64,000 bases of DNA, from contig NZ_FOMT01000005.1 of NCBI RefSeq assembly GCF_900112695.1, forward strand, positions 441,957-505,956. The letters run 5' to 3'. Source of the DNA: Paenibacillus catalpae (lineage in GTDB: Bacteria; Bacillota; Bacilli; Paenibacillales; Paenibacillaceae). The notes below the pieces were generated by a model that ran no database searches, was not told the origin of the DNA, and saw only the letters and a list, made by a program, of their open reading frames with translations. The stretch's first letter is position 1. Each line of letters begins with the position of its first letter. Made by a program: the position numbers and the translations under genes. Shown here piece by piece: positions 1 to 9,394 of the stretch.

Positions 1-1
1 C

Positions 2-436
2 AGATTAGAAGCGACGGATAATGAAATTGTGGAAGCGGCAAAAGCCGTCCATGCGCATGATTTCATCATGTCGCTGCCTGACGGCTATGATACAGAAGTA
101 GAAGAGCGCGGCAACGTCCTGTCGATGGGTCAGCGCCAGCTGCTGTCCTTCGCCCGTGCACTGCTTGCCGATCCGCGAGTTCTTATCCTGGATGAAGCGA
201 CAGCAAGCATCGATACGGAGACGGAGCTCAAAATCCAGGAGGCGCTCAAGACGCTGCTGAAAGGACGCACGTCGTTTATGATCGCCCACCGTCTGTCCAC
301 GATCCGTCATGCGGATGAGATTATCGTTCTTGACCATGGCCGGATCGTCGAGCAGGGCAACCATGAGCAATTAATCAAGAAAAATGGCATTTATAATGGT
401 CTTATTGAGGCCCAATATCGATTCTTGTCGGCCTAG
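2..436 (+). CDS. ABC transporter ATP-binding/permease protein, C-terminal part (5' end outside window)
   Basis: Only the last 144 residues are present, and the frame is open from base 2. They hold the second half of an ABC ATPase: the signature stretch LSMGQRQLLSFARAL, Walker B VLILDEATASID and the H-loop MIAHRLSTIRHAD, followed by the usual end (IIVLDHGRIVEQGNHEQL). The short gap after the last motif and this tail are typical of exporter subunits in which membrane and ATPase domains are fused (MsbA/BmrA/YfiC type), so a drug or lipid exporter half is likely. The membrane domain and Walker A lie upstream of the window. The gene stops 14 bases before the hairpin that precedes purT. Confidence 0.9.
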   Translation, partial: RLEATDNEIVEAAKAVHAHDFIMSLPDGYDTEVEERGNVLSMGQRQLLSFARALLADPRVLILDEATASIDTETELKIQEALKTLLKGRTSFMIAHRLSTIRHADEIIVLDHGRIVEQGNHEQLIKKNGIYNGLIEAQYRFLSA

Positions 437-450
437 TATTGATTTTTGAG

Positions 451-548
451 GAAAGAACCTCCACAATGGAAGAAAAATAAACCAGACCTCGGGGGATGTG
501 TAATTCACGTCAACCTCGTCGCTGGGTTCTTCCGGGAGGTTCTTTTTT
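451..548 (+). promoter_or_regulatory. Long rod-like hairpin with T-run; its 3' arm contains the purT ribosome site
   Basis: A 12-bp perfect outer stem pairs about 451-462 with 535-546 (AAAGAACCTCC with GGAGGTTCTTT). A second 7-bp stem pairs 468-474 with 527-533, and further in there are helices around 482-485/523-526, 490-494/513-519 and 495-500/506-511, with the loop near 501-505. The 3' arm is followed by T543-T548 and then by the purT ATG at 552. GGGAGG at 534-539 is the only good ribosome site for purT and lies inside the outer stem. The structure can act as the terminator of the upstream ABC gene, and could also mask translation of purT. I do not recognise it as a known riboswitch class. 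Confidence 0.7.
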
Positions 549-551
549 ATT

Positions 552-1730
552 ATGTATGGATCACCATTGACAACGAATGCACGCAAGCTTCTTCTGCTCG
601 GCTCTGGCGAGCTTGGCAAGGAGGTTGCCCTTGAGGCACAACGCCTTGGCGTAGAGACGATTGCCGTTGACCGCTATGTGAATGCGCCGGCGATGCAGGT
701 TGCCCATCGTTGCCATGTTACAGATATGCTGGACGGCGCTGCGATCAGACGGATTATCGAAGATGAGAAGCCGGACTTTATCGTTCCTGAGATTGAAGCG
801 ATTGCAACGGAAACCTTGATTGAGCTTGAGAAGGAAGGCTTTAACGTTATTCCGACAGCTCGCGCAGCGCGGCTGACAATGGACCGTGAAGGCATTCGCC
901 GCCTGGCAGCCGAGACACTTGGACTGCCAACGGCTCCGTATCAATTCGCGGATTCGCTTGATGAATTGAAGCTGGCTGTCAAAGAGATTGGTCTGCCTTG
1001 CGTAATCAAACCGATCATGAGCTCCTCGGGTAAAGGGCAAAGCGTATGCCGGACGGAAGAGGACATTGAGAACTGTTGGAATTATGCGATGGAAGGCGGA
1101 CGCGCGAAGAAAGCGCGGATTATCGTCGAAGGCTTTATTACGTTTGAATCCGAAATTACGCTTCTTACAATCCGTTCCGTATCCGGGACAAGCTTCTGTG
1201 CGCCAATCGGCCATGTACAGAAGGATGGCGATTATATCGAGTCCTGGCAGCCGCATGCCATGACAACGGAGCAAATCAAGCAAGCCGAAGAAATCGCTAT
1301 GCGCATCACGGATGAACTTGGCGGTTTTGGCCTGTACGGGGTAGAGCTGTTCATTACGCAAGACGGCGTTCTGTTCAGCGAAGTATCGCCTCGTCCGCAT
1401 GATACGGGAATGGTAACGATGGCCTCGCAGGACCTGTCGGAGTTTGCCCTGCATGTACGCGCTATTCTTGGCTTCCCGATTCCCACGATTCGCTTGCTGA
1501 CTCCCGCGGCAACCCATACGCTGAAGGCTGACCGCGAGTCCGCTTCCTTCCGTATTGGCGGCGTTGAAGAAGCGCTTGCATTGCCTAATACACAAGTCCG
1601 GGTATTTGGCAAGCCGGAGACAAAGGTTGGGCGCCGGATGGCGGTTGCATTAAGCACGGCAGGCAGCGCGGATGAAGCACGCGATCTGGCCCGCCAAGCG
1701 GCAGAATCACTCCATATTCAATACGATTAA
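552..1730 (+). CDS. purT: Formate-dependent phosphoribosylglycinamide formyltransferase (GAR transformylase 2)
   Basis: ATP-grasp enzyme of 392 residues, the usual length of PurT. It makes formyl-GAR from GAR, formate and ATP in de novo purine synthesis, without a folate donor. Visible marks are the N-terminal [35 protein letters not shown], the ATP-grasp lysine and glycine-rich loop ([14 protein letters not shown], near residues 155-168), and the metal-site stretch [26 protein letters not shown]. The ATG at 552 fits the family N-terminus. Its ribosome site (534-539) is inside the preceding hairpin. A terminator follows at 1746. Confidence 0.97.
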   Translation: MYGSPLTTNARKLLLLGSGELGKEVALEAQRLGVETIAVDRYVNAPAMQVAHRCHVTDMLDGAAIRRIIEDEKPDFIVPEIEAIATETLIELEKEGFNVIPTARAARLTMDREGIRRLAAETLGLPTAPYQFADSLDELKLAVKEIGLPCVIKPIMSSSGKGQSVCRTEEDIENCWNYAMEGGRAKKARIIVEGFITFESEITLLTIRSVSGTSFCAPIGHVQKDGDYIESWQPHAMTTEQIKQAEEIAMRITDELGGFGLYGVELFITQDGVLFSEVSPRPHDTGMVTMASQDLSEFALHVRAILGFPIPTIRLLTPAATHTLKADRESASFRIGGVEEALALPNTQVRVFGKPETKVGRRMAVALSTAGSADEARDLARQAAESLHIQYD

Positions 1731-1745
1731 CGGATCATTGCAGCG

Positions 1746-1789
1746 GCGGCTTCCCTTGTGCAAGAACAGGGCGAAGCCGCTCCTTTTTT
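1746..1789 (+). terminator. Rho-independent terminator after purT
   Basis: GCGGCTTC (1746-1753) pairs with GAAGCCGC (1773-1780), extended inward by a CCCTTGT/ACAGGG stem, and is followed by a seven-T run. Confidence 0.85.
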
Positions 1790-2082
1790 AATTCTAGTTA
1801 TTTATTGGTTTTGTGTTATATTTGGCTTACGATTCTCCGGAATGAAACGTACTTCGCCGCCAATCCCTTACCCCTTCATGAATGGAACGCGGCAATTTCG
1901 AGCATGAATAATTTAGCGTGGGGCGCGAATTTATGTTATTCTGTTAATCCATCGAGCGCTTTGACCGATATTGATTGAGGTGGTACGTTATCACTCGTGT
2001 CTTTACTAATCGGGACAAGTTGAATTAAAATAGCTTGAAGATATGGAAACGTGAAGCTTCGCAAAATTTAGGAGGCATACCC

Positions 2083-4053
2083 ATGGCAGAGCAAGTAGAT
2101 CTTTTCGCAAAAACAGCGGCCCCGGAACGGAATTATGAGGCCGATGATATACAAGTGCTTGAAGGCTTGACCGCTGTACGGAAGCGGCCGGGCATGTACA
2201 TTGGCAGCACGAGCAGCTCAGGCCTCCATCATTTGGTCTGGGAAATCGTCGATAATGCCGTGGACGAGCATTTGGCGAAATTTTGTTCGGCGATCGACGT
2301 AACGCTGCACAAGAATGGCGCGGTTACCGTGCAGGATAACGGGCGCGGCATTCCGACAGGGATGCATAAGACAGGAATTCCTACACCGCAGGTCGTCTAC
2401 ACCATCCTGCATGCGGGCGGCAAGTTCGGCGGTGGAGGCTATAAGAAATCAGGCGGTCTGCACGGCGTAGGCGCTTCGGTAACAAACGCGTTGTCCGAAT
2501 GGCTTGAAGTGGAGATTTTCCGTGACGGGAAAATACATAAGATGCGCTTCGAATATTGGGTGGACAAGAAGGGCAAGGAGCATGTCGGCGAGCCGGTTAC
2601 GGGGCTTGAGATTATCGGCAATACGAACCGGACAGGCACGAAGGTAACGTTCAAGCCGGACGCCCGTGTCTTCCAGGGCGGGATATCGCTGAACTATGAT
2701 ACGCTGGCAGAGCGTTTGCAGGAAATTGCGTTCCTGAACTCCGGCCTTAAAGTCACCATCAAGGATGACCGCAGCGGCAAAGAGGATGTATTCCACTACG
2801 AAGGCGGCGCGCGTCAGTTCGTGCAATATCTGAATGAGGATAAAACCGTCCTCCACGAGGTTGTTCATTTTGCGGGAGAGAAGGACGAGATTGAAGTGGA
2901 AGTCGCGCTTCAGTACAATGACGGGTATACCGAGACGATCGCATCCTTCGTGAACTCGATCCCGACACGCGGCGGCGGTACGCATGAGACCGGTTTCAAG
3001 ACGGCCTATACCCGCGTTATGAACGAATATGCCCGCAAAGCAGCCATGATCAAGGAAAAGGACAAGAATCTTGAAGGCAATGATCTGCGCGAAGGCATGA
3101 TGGCGGTTATCAACATCAAGATGTCCGAGGTGGAATTCGTCGGCCAGACGAAGGACCAGCTGGGCAGCGCATCAGCACGAAGTGCGGTAGACGCCGTAGT
3201 CTCCGACAAAATGCAGGTATTTCTTGAGGAGAACCCGCAAGTGGCGCAGATGCTTCTGAAGAAGGCGGTTCAAGCCTCCAGGGCAAGAGAAGCGGCGCGC
3301 AAAGCACGTGAAGAGATCCGCAGCGGCAAGAAGAAGAGCGAAAGCTCCAATCTGAACGGCAAGCTGACGCCGGCGCAGTCGAAAGATTTCTCGAAGAACG
3401 AGCTGTTTATCGTCGAAGGGGATTCCGCCGGCGGTTCCGCGAAGCAGGGCCGCGACTCGAAGCATCAGGCGATCTTGCCGCTGAAAGGCAAGCCGATGAA
3501 TCCGGAGAAAGCCAAGCTGCTCGATATTCTGAAGAATGATGAGTATAAAGCGATTATTGCCGCGATTGGAGCGGGCGTTGGTCCGGAATTCGATGCAGAC
3601 GAATGCAATTACAATAAAATTATCATTATGACCGATGCGGACACGGACGGCGCGCACATTCAGGTACTGCTGCTGACGTTCTTCTACCGGTATATGAAGC
3701 CGCTGATCGACACTGGCCGTGTCTATATCGCTCAGCCGCCTTTGTACAAGATTACGCGTAAATCCGGCAAGCTGGAGACGGTCCGTTATGCCTGGACAGA
3801 TGAACAGCTGCAGAATTACCTGAAGGAATTCGGCAAAAACTTTGAGCTGCAGCGCTATAAAGGGCTTGGCGAGATGAATCCTGATCAGCTGTGGGAGACC
3901 ACGATGGATCCGGAGACCCGTACCCTGCTGCAGGTGCAGATCGAGGACGCGGCAAAAGCAGAGCGCCGTGTATCCGCGCTGATGGGCGATAAGGTTGACC
4001 CTCGCAAGCGCTGGATTATCGAGAACGTGGACTTCACAGAATATGTAGAATAG
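2083..4053 (+). CDS. parE: DNA topoisomerase IV subunit B
   Basis: 656 residues from the ATG at 2083, chosen because AGGAGG lies at 2070-2075. An in-frame TTG at 2035 would add 16 residues without family support. The protein has the GHKL ATPase domain ([27 protein letters not shown]), the transducer domain, the TOPRIM domain ([15 protein letters not shown] and [12 protein letters not shown]) and the C-terminal [21 protein letters not shown]. With ParC it forms the ATP-driven type II topoisomerase that unlinks daughter chromosomes. Length and the adjacent parC favour ParE over GyrB. The gap 1790-2082 holds no gene I can support and must contain the promoter. Confidence 0.93.
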   Translation: MAEQVDLFAKTAAPERNYEADDIQVLEGLTAVRKRPGMYIGSTSSSGLHHLVWEIVDNAVDEHLAKFCSAIDVTLHKNGAVTVQDNGRGIPTGMHKTGIPTPQVVYTILHAGGKFGGGGYKKSGGLHGVGASVTNALSEWLEVEIFRDGKIHKMRFEYWVDKKGKEHVGEPVTGLEIIGNTNRTGTKVTFKPDARVFQGGISLNYDTLAERLQEIAFLNSGLKVTIKDDRSGKEDVFHYEGGARQFVQYLNEDKTVLHEVVHFAGEKDEIEVEVALQYNDGYTETIASFVNSIPTRGGGTHETGFKTAYTRVMNEYARKAAMIKEKDKNLEGNDLREGMMAVINIKMSEVEFVGQTKDQLGSASARSAVDAVVSDKMQVFLEENPQVAQMLLKKAVQASRAREAARKAREEIRSGKKKSESSNLNGKLTPAQSKDFSKNELFIVEGDSAGGSAKQGRDSKHQAILPLKGKPMNPEKAKLLDILKNDEYKAIIAAIGAGVGPEFDADECNYNKIIIMTDADTDGAHIQVLLLTFFYRYMKPLIDTGRVYIAQPPLYKITRKSGKLETVRYAWTDEQLQNYLKEFGKNFELQRYKGLGEMNPDQLWETTMDPETRTLLQVQIEDAAKAERRVSALMGDKVDPRKRWIIENVDFTEYVE

Positions 4054-4064
4054 GAGGTAACGGC

Positions 4065-6518
4065 ATGGACATGCTGGAACAGTTTTTACCGGCGTATTTG
4101 GAAGAGGTCGTTGGTGACCGATTCGGCCGTTATTCGAAATATATTATTCAGGACCGGGCAATTCCTGATGTAAGGGACGGACTTAAGCCCGTTCAGCGCC
4201 GTATCCTGTATGCGATGTACGATTCAAACAATACACCAGACAAGCCATACCGCAAATCAGCGAAAACCGTCGGAGACGTTATGGGTAACTACCATCCCCA
4301 TGGCGACTCTTCGATTTATGAAGGTATGGTGCGGATGGCGCAGCCTTGGAAGATGGGCCATGTCCTTGTAGACGGACACGGCAACTGGGGCTCAATGGAC
4401 GATGACCCGGCAGCGGCAATGCGTTATACCGAAGCGCGGTTGTCGCCAATCGCTATGGAGATTTTACGTGATATCGATAAACGGACTGTCCAGTTCAAGG
4501 ACAATTTCGATAATACAACGAAAGAGCCTGTTGTATTGCCGTCCCGTTACCCGAACCTGCTGGTGAATGGCACAAGCGGGATTTCGGCAGGTTTTGCAAC
4601 AGAAATTCCGCCGCATAGCCTTCGGGAGACCATCGACGCTTGTATTGCCGTTATGGCTCGTCCGGAAATTACGGTTGATGAGTTGATGGGTATTGTAAAA
4701 GGTCCGGACTTCCCTACCGGCGGCGTTATTATGGGCGAGGAAGGAATCCGCGAAGCCTATACGACGGGCAAAGGCAGAATCTTTATCCGCTCGAAGGTCG
4801 AGATTGAAGATGTACGCGGCGGACGCCAGCAAATTACGATTACGGAAATTCCATATCAGGTTGTTAAATCCCGTCTTGTCAGTGCCATGGAGAATATCCG
4901 CCTGGAGAAGAAGGTAGAGGGGATCTCTGAAGTTCGTGACGAGAGCGGTCGTAACGGTCTTCGCATCGTTGTCGAGCTGAAGAAGGAAGCGGATGCAAAC
5001 GGCATTCTGGCTTATTTGCTGAAGAAAACCGATCTTCAAGTAACGTATAACTTCAACATGGTTGCGATTGTGAACAAAGCGCCGCAGCAGCTTGGCATCA
5101 AACAGATTCTAAACGCGTACATCGCCCATCAGAAGGAAGTTGTTACGCACCGCACCAAATACGAGCTGGAGAAGGCCGAAGAGCGTGCGCATGTCGTGGA
5201 GGGTCTCGTAAAGGCACTTAACATCCTCGATGAGGTTATCGCGGCGATCAAAGCATCCAAGAACCGTGCGGATGCGCAAAATAACCTCGTAGCGATGTTT
5301 GGCTTTAGCGAGCGGCAGGCCGATGCGATTCTTACCCTTCAACTGTACCGCCTGACCAACCTGGAGATAACATCGCTGGAGAAGGAACTGAGAGAGATGC
5401 AGAAGCGTATTGCTTACCTGCGCTCGATTCTGGAAAGCGAGAAGAAGCTTATTGGCGTGATCAAGGATGAGCTCACGGAGATTCGTGACAAATTCGGCAT
5501 TGACCGCCGTTCCTCGATCCGCGGTGAAGTCGAAGAGCTGAAGGTGAACCTGGAAGTAATGGTTCCATCTGAAGATGTGATTGTTACGCTTAGTGAAGAA
5601 GGGTATATGAAGCGGACAAGCATCCTGTCATTCACCCGCTCAGGCGGCGATATGCAGACCGCTGGGGTGAAAGAAGGCGATGCAATCAGCAATGTTTATG
5701 AAGTGAACACGATAGACAATTTGCTGCTCTTCACCCGCAAAGGCCAATACTACATGCTTCCTGTTCATCAAATTCCGGAGTTCAAATGGAAGGATACAGG
5801 TACGGCTGTTGTCAACATCGTCCCGATTCCAAAGGATGATTCCATCGTAGCGGTTATTCCGGTTAAAGACTTCAACCAGCCGGGCTCATCGCTTGTGTTC
5901 GTAACGAAACGCGCACAGGTGAAGCGCACAGATCTGAAGGATTATATGACGACCCGTTCCACCGCTATTGCTGCCACAAAGGTTGCAGACGGGGACGAGG
6001 TTATCCGCGTGATGCAAAGTGACGGAACGAAACAGCTGCTGCTGGTAAGTAAACTGGGCATGAGCATCCGATTCAGCGAGCAAGAAGTGAATCCGATGGG
6101 CAGGGTTGCAGCGGGTGTACGCGGCATGCAGCTTAGAGAAGATGATGAGCTTATTGCAGCCGAGTGGGTGGCTGATGATGAAGGCGAAGTACTGGTCGTG
6201 TCGGATTTGGGTTATGCCAAACGTACCTTGCTGCTGGATTATCCGCTTCAAGGCAGAGGCGGCAAAGGGCTTCAAACCTTTGAATTCAAGGAAGGCAAGC
6301 GTGTGAAGCCAAACGGCTCTGCGCTGGTCGCGGCTCTATATTGCAAGGAAGAGAAGGGCATTATAGCGCTTACATCCTCAGGCGCCCAGCTTGCAGCGTC
6401 TTCCGAGAAGGCGCCGATTGAAGACCGGAAGTCTATAGGACGAATCCTGCTGCCGGTTGATAAGAATGACGTCATTACAACGATCTTTGTCAGACCTGAT
6501 TTATCTCCTCAGTCATAA
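4065..6518 (+). CDS. parC: DNA topoisomerase IV subunit A
   Basis: 817 residues. It starts 11 bases after the parE stop with AGGAGG at 4052-4057, so it is co-transcribed with parE. The N-terminal breakage-reunion domain has the catalytic tyrosine Y121 in [10 protein letters not shown]. The quinolone pocket reads [10 protein letters not shown] (residues 77-86), with S82 and E86, the positions whose change gives resistance, in the sensitive form. The middle is coiled coil. The C-terminal beta-pinwheel carries only one degenerate GyrA-box-like QGRGGKG, as expected for ParC rather than GyrA. The last 10 bases overlap the antisense small ORF at 6509-6676. Confidence 0.93.
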   Translation: MDMLEQFLPAYLEEVVGDRFGRYSKYIIQDRAIPDVRDGLKPVQRRILYAMYDSNNTPDKPYRKSAKTVGDVMGNYHPHGDSSIYEGMVRMAQPWKMGHVLVDGHGNWGSMDDDPAAAMRYTEARLSPIAMEILRDIDKRTVQFKDNFDNTTKEPVVLPSRYPNLLVNGTSGISAGFATEIPPHSLRETIDACIAVMARPEITVDELMGIVKGPDFPTGGVIMGEEGIREAYTTGKGRIFIRSKVEIEDVRGGRQQITITEIPYQVVKSRLVSAMENIRLEKKVEGISEVRDESGRNGLRIVVELKKEADANGILAYLLKKTDLQVTYNFNMVAIVNKAPQQLGIKQILNAYIAHQKEVVTHRTKYELEKAEERAHVVEGLVKALNILDEVIAAIKASKNRADAQNNLVAMFGFSERQADAILTLQLYRLTNLEITSLEKELREMQKRIAYLRSILESEKKLIGVIKDELTEIRDKFGIDRRSSIRGEVEELKVNLEVMVPSEDVIVTLSEEGYMKRTSILSFTRSGGDMQTAGVKEGDAISNVYEVNTIDNLLLFTRKGQYYMLPVHQIPEFKWKDTGTAVVNIVPIPKDDSIVAVIPVKDFNQPGSSLVFVTKRAQVKRTDLKDYMTTRSTAIAATKVADGDEVIRVMQSDGTKQLLLVSKLGMSIRFSEQEVNPMGRVAAGVRGMQLREDDELIAAEWVADDEGEVLVVSDLGYAKRTLLLDYPLQGRGGKGLQTFEFKEGKRVKPNGSALVAALYCKEEKGIIALTSSGAQLAASSEKAPIEDRKSIGRILLPVDKNDVITTIFVRPDLSPQS

Positions 6519-6676
6519 GGCCGGTTAGGCGGGTCAAACCGTTCAATTAATCGGATGATGGCTTCAAACATGACCCACATTGGCACCAGCTCATCCGGGC
6601 GGTCGAGCCATTGTGGGTCTTTTATGATACCGTAATCTTTAATCTTGCGCATGATTTCTGCCTTCTGGTCATCCAA
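6509..6676 (-). CDS. Small acidic protein of unknown function (55 aa), antisense to the parC end
   Basis: Open frame from a TTG at 6676 with AAGGAG nine bases upstream, stopping with TGA inside the last codons of parC on the other strand. The product begins [17 protein letters not shown] and contains [18 protein letters not shown], a charged helical protein without membrane segment, signal peptide or metal motif. Good ribosome-site spacing, an uninterrupted frame across a gap that would otherwise be empty and balanced codons argue for a real gene. I do not recognise a family. It would be transcribed towards parC from the region 6680-6820. Confidence 0.65.
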   Translation of the reverse strand: MDDQKAEIMRKIKDYGIIKDPQWLDRPDELVPMWVMFEAIIRLIERFDPPNRPYD

Positions 6677-6823
6677 TGGGGATCACTCCTTCACGCATCA
6701 ATTCGACGAATTGGTGAGGCGCCTATGCCCATTGTATGTCTACTTCTGTCATAATGTTCGAATTTATAGCGATTAATGGCTCAAATTATTAATTGCGTTA
6801 ACCTTTTATTCGACATTTGCGAA

Positions 6824-6832
6824 TGATATAAT
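6824..6832 (+). promoter_or_regulatory. Extended -10 promoter for the MarR-type gene
   Basis: TGATATAAT, an extended -10 (TGn plus a perfect TATAAT at 6827-6832), lies 41 bases before the ATG at 6873. No good -35 hexamer is seen, as is usual for extended -10 promoters. Confidence 0.45.
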
Positions 6833-6872
6833 TGGTATAAATGAGAAAATTGGACAGGAAGCGGGTGTAATT

Positions 6873-7277
6873 ATGATTTCTGAAGAATTTACTCGATTAT
6901 GGACAAAGATGACAAGAGAATGGAAGGATAGTTTAGAAGAGGGGCTGGCGCCTCTAACGGAAGGCCAGTTGAATGTGCTGAACATTTTACTGCAGCATGA
7001 GCCGATGAAGCCTTCTGAACTGCTGCAATACCTCGCAACAACTCCTGCTGCGATAACTACGCTGCTCGACCGTATGGAGCGCAATGATTTAATTGTACGT
7101 ACCAGAGATAATCAGGACCGCAGAATTGTATGGGTATCTGTTTCGGAGAAAGGAAGAAACGAGGCCCAGCGCGGAACGGAAGTGCGTTCCAAGCTCATTG
7201 GCGAATCGCTGGACCGTATCTCTTCTCATAACCAGCAGCTTCTTGTGTATCTGCTGGGCAAGGTAGCTAATGCATAA
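6873..7277 (+). CDS. MarR family transcriptional regulator
   Basis: 134 residues, normal MarR length. A winged helix-turn-helix is visible: LTEGQLNVLNILLQHEPMK, then recognition-helix region SELLQYLATTPAAITTLLDRME and the wing DLIVRTRDNQDRRIVWVSVSEKGR, whose DxRxxxVxLT-like hairpin is the family mark. It is probably a dimeric repressor responding to a small molecule. Start is the ATG at 6873 with AGGAAG upstream. It stands alone, converging on the capA-like gene, so its target cannot be read from context. Confidence 0.9.
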   Translation: MISEEFTRLWTKMTREWKDSLEEGLAPLTEGQLNVLNILLQHEPMKPSELLQYLATTPAAITTLLDRMERNDLIVRTRDNQDRRIVWVSVSEKGRNEAQRGTEVRSKLIGESLDRISSHNQQLLVYLLGKVANA

Positions 7278-7301
7278 AACGTAGGAAGATAGAATAATAG
7301 C

Positions 7302-8579
7302 TTATTGTGAATCCGTATTTAACATGGCTCTCAGACGATTACGAAGTACCTTGAGCGTTTGCTTCATGGAATTGTAATCATCCGTTGTTAACAAGCTGTC
7401 GCTCGCAGCCGCGATCGTCTGTTCTACCGGCAGAATGCGGAATCTGTAATAGTTGTCCGGTTGGTAGCGGTGCACATAGGTAGGAGTTGACTCAATATCC
7501 GATAGCTCAATCGAGCCGTCGGATTTATTTTTGCGAACGGTTACTTTAAAGATGACGCCATAATCCTTTGTATCATCGCGCTGGGCGGAAATAAAGTTCC
7601 CCATCGAATAAATAATAAGTCCTTGTCTTGTGCGGCCGTCGGCATCCGTGGTATCCAATACCTCATAAGGCTGGATGACATGCGGATGAGAGCCTGCAAT
7701 AATATCCGCGCCTTCCGCTACAAGCTTGCGTGCCAGCTTCTTCTGCTCTTCATTAGGCGAGGTCTGATATTCAACTCCGAAGTGCAGAGCTACCGTTACG
7801 AAATCCGCGCCGATCTCTTTCAGGTGATGGATATCATTGATCATCTTCTGCTCGTCAATCATAGAGACGGCGTATGGTTTGCCCTTCGGAAGCGGGATAC
7901 CGTTCGTTCCGTACGTATAGGCGAGCAATCCCATCTTGATCCCGTTATGTTCGACGATGACCGGAGTGTCGGCTTCTTCCTGGGATTCGGCCGTACCTTT
8001 GATCGCGAACGGGTATTTCTTCAAGTGCTGCAAGGTGAGCATAAGCCCTTTACCACCTTTGTCTAGCGAGTGGTTATTGGCATTGGTCAAAATGTTAAAG
8101 CCTGCATACTGCAGGGCGTCAAGCAGCTCTATCGGGGCGTTAAAGCTCGGATAACCGGTATAGCCATAAGCGGCGCCGGCTACCGGCGTTTCCAGATTGG
8201 CCATTACCCAGTCGCCTTTCTCTAGAATCGGCTTTACTTCGTCAAAAAAATAGTTGAAATTATATTTTTTCGTCTTCGTGTCGTAGGCACCGGGCAGCTC
8301 CGGCTTATGCATCATAATGTCGCCTACAGCCATCCATACGGCTTCATCGAATTGAGGCGTTGGAACCGGAGTGGGAGTCGGCTCAGGCGTTGCGGTTGGA
8401 GTTGCCGTTGGTACATTAGTTGAATCTGGTTGACTAGGCGCAGGAGGCTTTGATGCCGTATCCGTCAGGCGAGAATCCTGCTTCAAGGTTGTCGTGATGA
8501 TCAGTAGAATTCCTGCCGCCGAAAGCAGCAGGAGAATGAAATGAACGGTCAAGCGCTTCTTGCTTCGCATTCTGCGCAT
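7302..8579 (-). CDS. CapA family protein (poly-gamma-glutamate capsule type), membrane-anchored
   Basis: 425 residues from the ATG at 8579, chosen for AAGGAGG at 8592-8598. Upstream in-frame codons run through the leader repeat and are not used. Order: basic N-terminus, one membrane helix (VHFILLLLSAAGILLII), a Pro/Thr-rich linker (PTATPTATPEPTPTPVPTP), then a calcineurin-like metallophosphatase fold of the PGA_cap family: AVGDIMMH, ANLETPV, NANNHSLDKG, LHFGVEY and GSHPHVIQP, whose Asp/Asn/His residues would bind two metals. The domain faces outside. Members act in poly-gamma-glutamate or envelope metabolism; no capB/capC neighbours are here, so the substrate is open. Confidence 0.9.
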   Translation of the reverse strand: MRRMRSKKRLTVHFILLLLSAAGILLIITTTLKQDSRLTDTASKPPAPSQPDSTNVPTATPTATPEPTPTPVPTPQFDEAVWMAVGDIMMHKPELPGAYDTKTKKYNFNYFFDEVKPILEKGDWVMANLETPVAGAAYGYTGYPSFNAPIELLDALQYAGFNILTNANNHSLDKGGKGLMLTLQHLKKYPFAIKGTAESQEEADTPVIVEHNGIKMGLLAYTYGTNGIPLPKGKPYAVSMIDEQKMINDIHHLKEIGADFVTVALHFGVEYQTSPNEEQKKLARKLVAEGADIIAGSHPHVIQPYEVLDTTDADGRTRQGLIIYSMGNFISAQRDDTKDYGVIFKVTVRKNKSDGSIELSDIESTPTYVHRYQPDNYYRFRILPVEQTIAAASDSLLTTDDYNSMKQTLKVLRNRLRAMLNTDSQ

Positions 8580-8597
8580 GAAGGGCGGATCCCTCCT

Positions 8598-8648
8598 TAA
8601 AAGAATTGTGAAACAATTCTTACTTCGTAAGCATTTGCTCCAAGAATT
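8598..8648 (-). repeat. Shortened copy of the 55-bp leader repeat
   Basis: Read on the minus strand: CACAATTCTTGGAGCAA, then ATGCTTACGAAGTAAGAAT, then TTTCACAATTCTTTT directly joined to AAGGAGG of the capA-like gene. This matches the tandem repeat at 10351-10460 with a deletion in the central loop, and includes the tail of a second, degenerate copy. It fills the gap between the rluA-like stop and the capA-like ribosome site. Confidence 0.7.
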
Positions 8649-8659
8649 GTGAGAAATAG

Positions 8660-9394
8660 CTACAAGAACATACTGGATGCTTCCTCCAGCTGCTCGTTTG
8701 TCCACCAGGACCAGGCTGGAGAGCCATACGGAATGGAGCGGAAGCATTGGCGTTCCTTCGTGACCGGATGGGGAGCTTCAACGGAAGTGGACCACAGTGC
8801 AATATCGGATACGGCTGCCGTGCTTGGAGCGCCGTATTTGCGGTCCGCGACAAGCGGACAGCCGATATAAGCCATTTGAGCGCGGATTTGATGCGGTCTG
8901 CCGGTGTGCAGCTTAACGGCAATGAGAGAGTATCCTCCAGCCTCTGCGCATACCTTGTATTCCAGTATCGCTTCCTTCGCATCTTGTGCCTGTTCTGTAT
9001 ATACGGTTACTTGATTGCGCTTGGCATCTTTCCATATGTAATGTCTGAGACGGTCCTGCTGTTTCGCAGGTTTGCCGTGAACGACGCAGACATACGTTTT
9101 GCCAAAATTACGGCTTCGAACCGCTTCGGACAGACGGGAGGCTGCTTTGGAGGTTTTGGCAAACAGCATAGCTCCTCCAACGGGACGGTCGAGCCGGTGA
9201 ACAAGGCCGAGGAATACGTTCCCCGGCTTGTTATGGCGGACCTTCAGATCCTGCTTGATTAATGTAAGCATGTCAGGATCCCCGGTTTCATCCTCTTGGG
9301 AAGGGATACCGGGGAGCTTGACCACAGCAATAATATGATTGTCCTCATACAATACCGGAATGACCGGGCTAATTGCATCATTTCCGGCAGCCAT
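8660..9394 (-). CDS. RluA family RNA pseudouridine synthase
   Basis: 244 residues from the ATG at 9394, which overlaps the methyltransferase stop (TAATG), implying translational coupling. The longer in-frame start at 9475 lies inside the upstream gene. The protein has the catalytic motif LVHRLDRPVGGAMLFAKT with the active aspartate in HRLDRPV, then LHTGRPHQIRAQMAYIGCPLVADRKYG, the RNA-binding C-terminal signature of RluA/RluC/RluD. No S4 domain precedes the catalytic core, so it is of the short kind (YqcB/TruC-like). It isomerises uridines in rRNA or tRNA; the exact site cannot be told from sequence. Confidence 0.92.
   Translation of the reverse strand: MAAGNDAISPVIPVLYEDNHIIAVVKLPGIPSQEDETGDPDMLTLIKQDLKVRHNKPGNVFLGLVHRLDRPVGGAMLFAKTSKAASRLSEAVRSRNFGKTYVCVVHGKPAKQQDRLRHYIWKDAKRNQVTVYTEQAQDAKEAILEYKVCAEAGGYSLIAVKLHTGRPHQIRAQMAYIGCPLVADRKYGAPSTAAVSDIALWSTSVEAPHPVTKERQCFRSIPYGSPAWSWWTNEQLEEASSMFL

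Noticed and set aside
561-1595. Long minus-strand frame inside purT (344 codons)
   Set aside because: Shadow frame of a well-recognised gene, with no ribosome site and no protein-family features.
1976-2020. T-box-like sequence GAGGTGGTACG...ACTCGTGTCTTT before parE
   Set aside because: The core differs from the T-box consensus (the ACC bulge is missing), there is no T-run or terminator, and parE is not a T-box gene. Chance similarity is more likely.
8580-8747. Longer N-terminus of the capA-like protein (56 more residues)
   Set aside because: These codons run through the leader repeat and into the rluA-like gene, and they precede an excellent ribosome site and a normal signal-anchor start.
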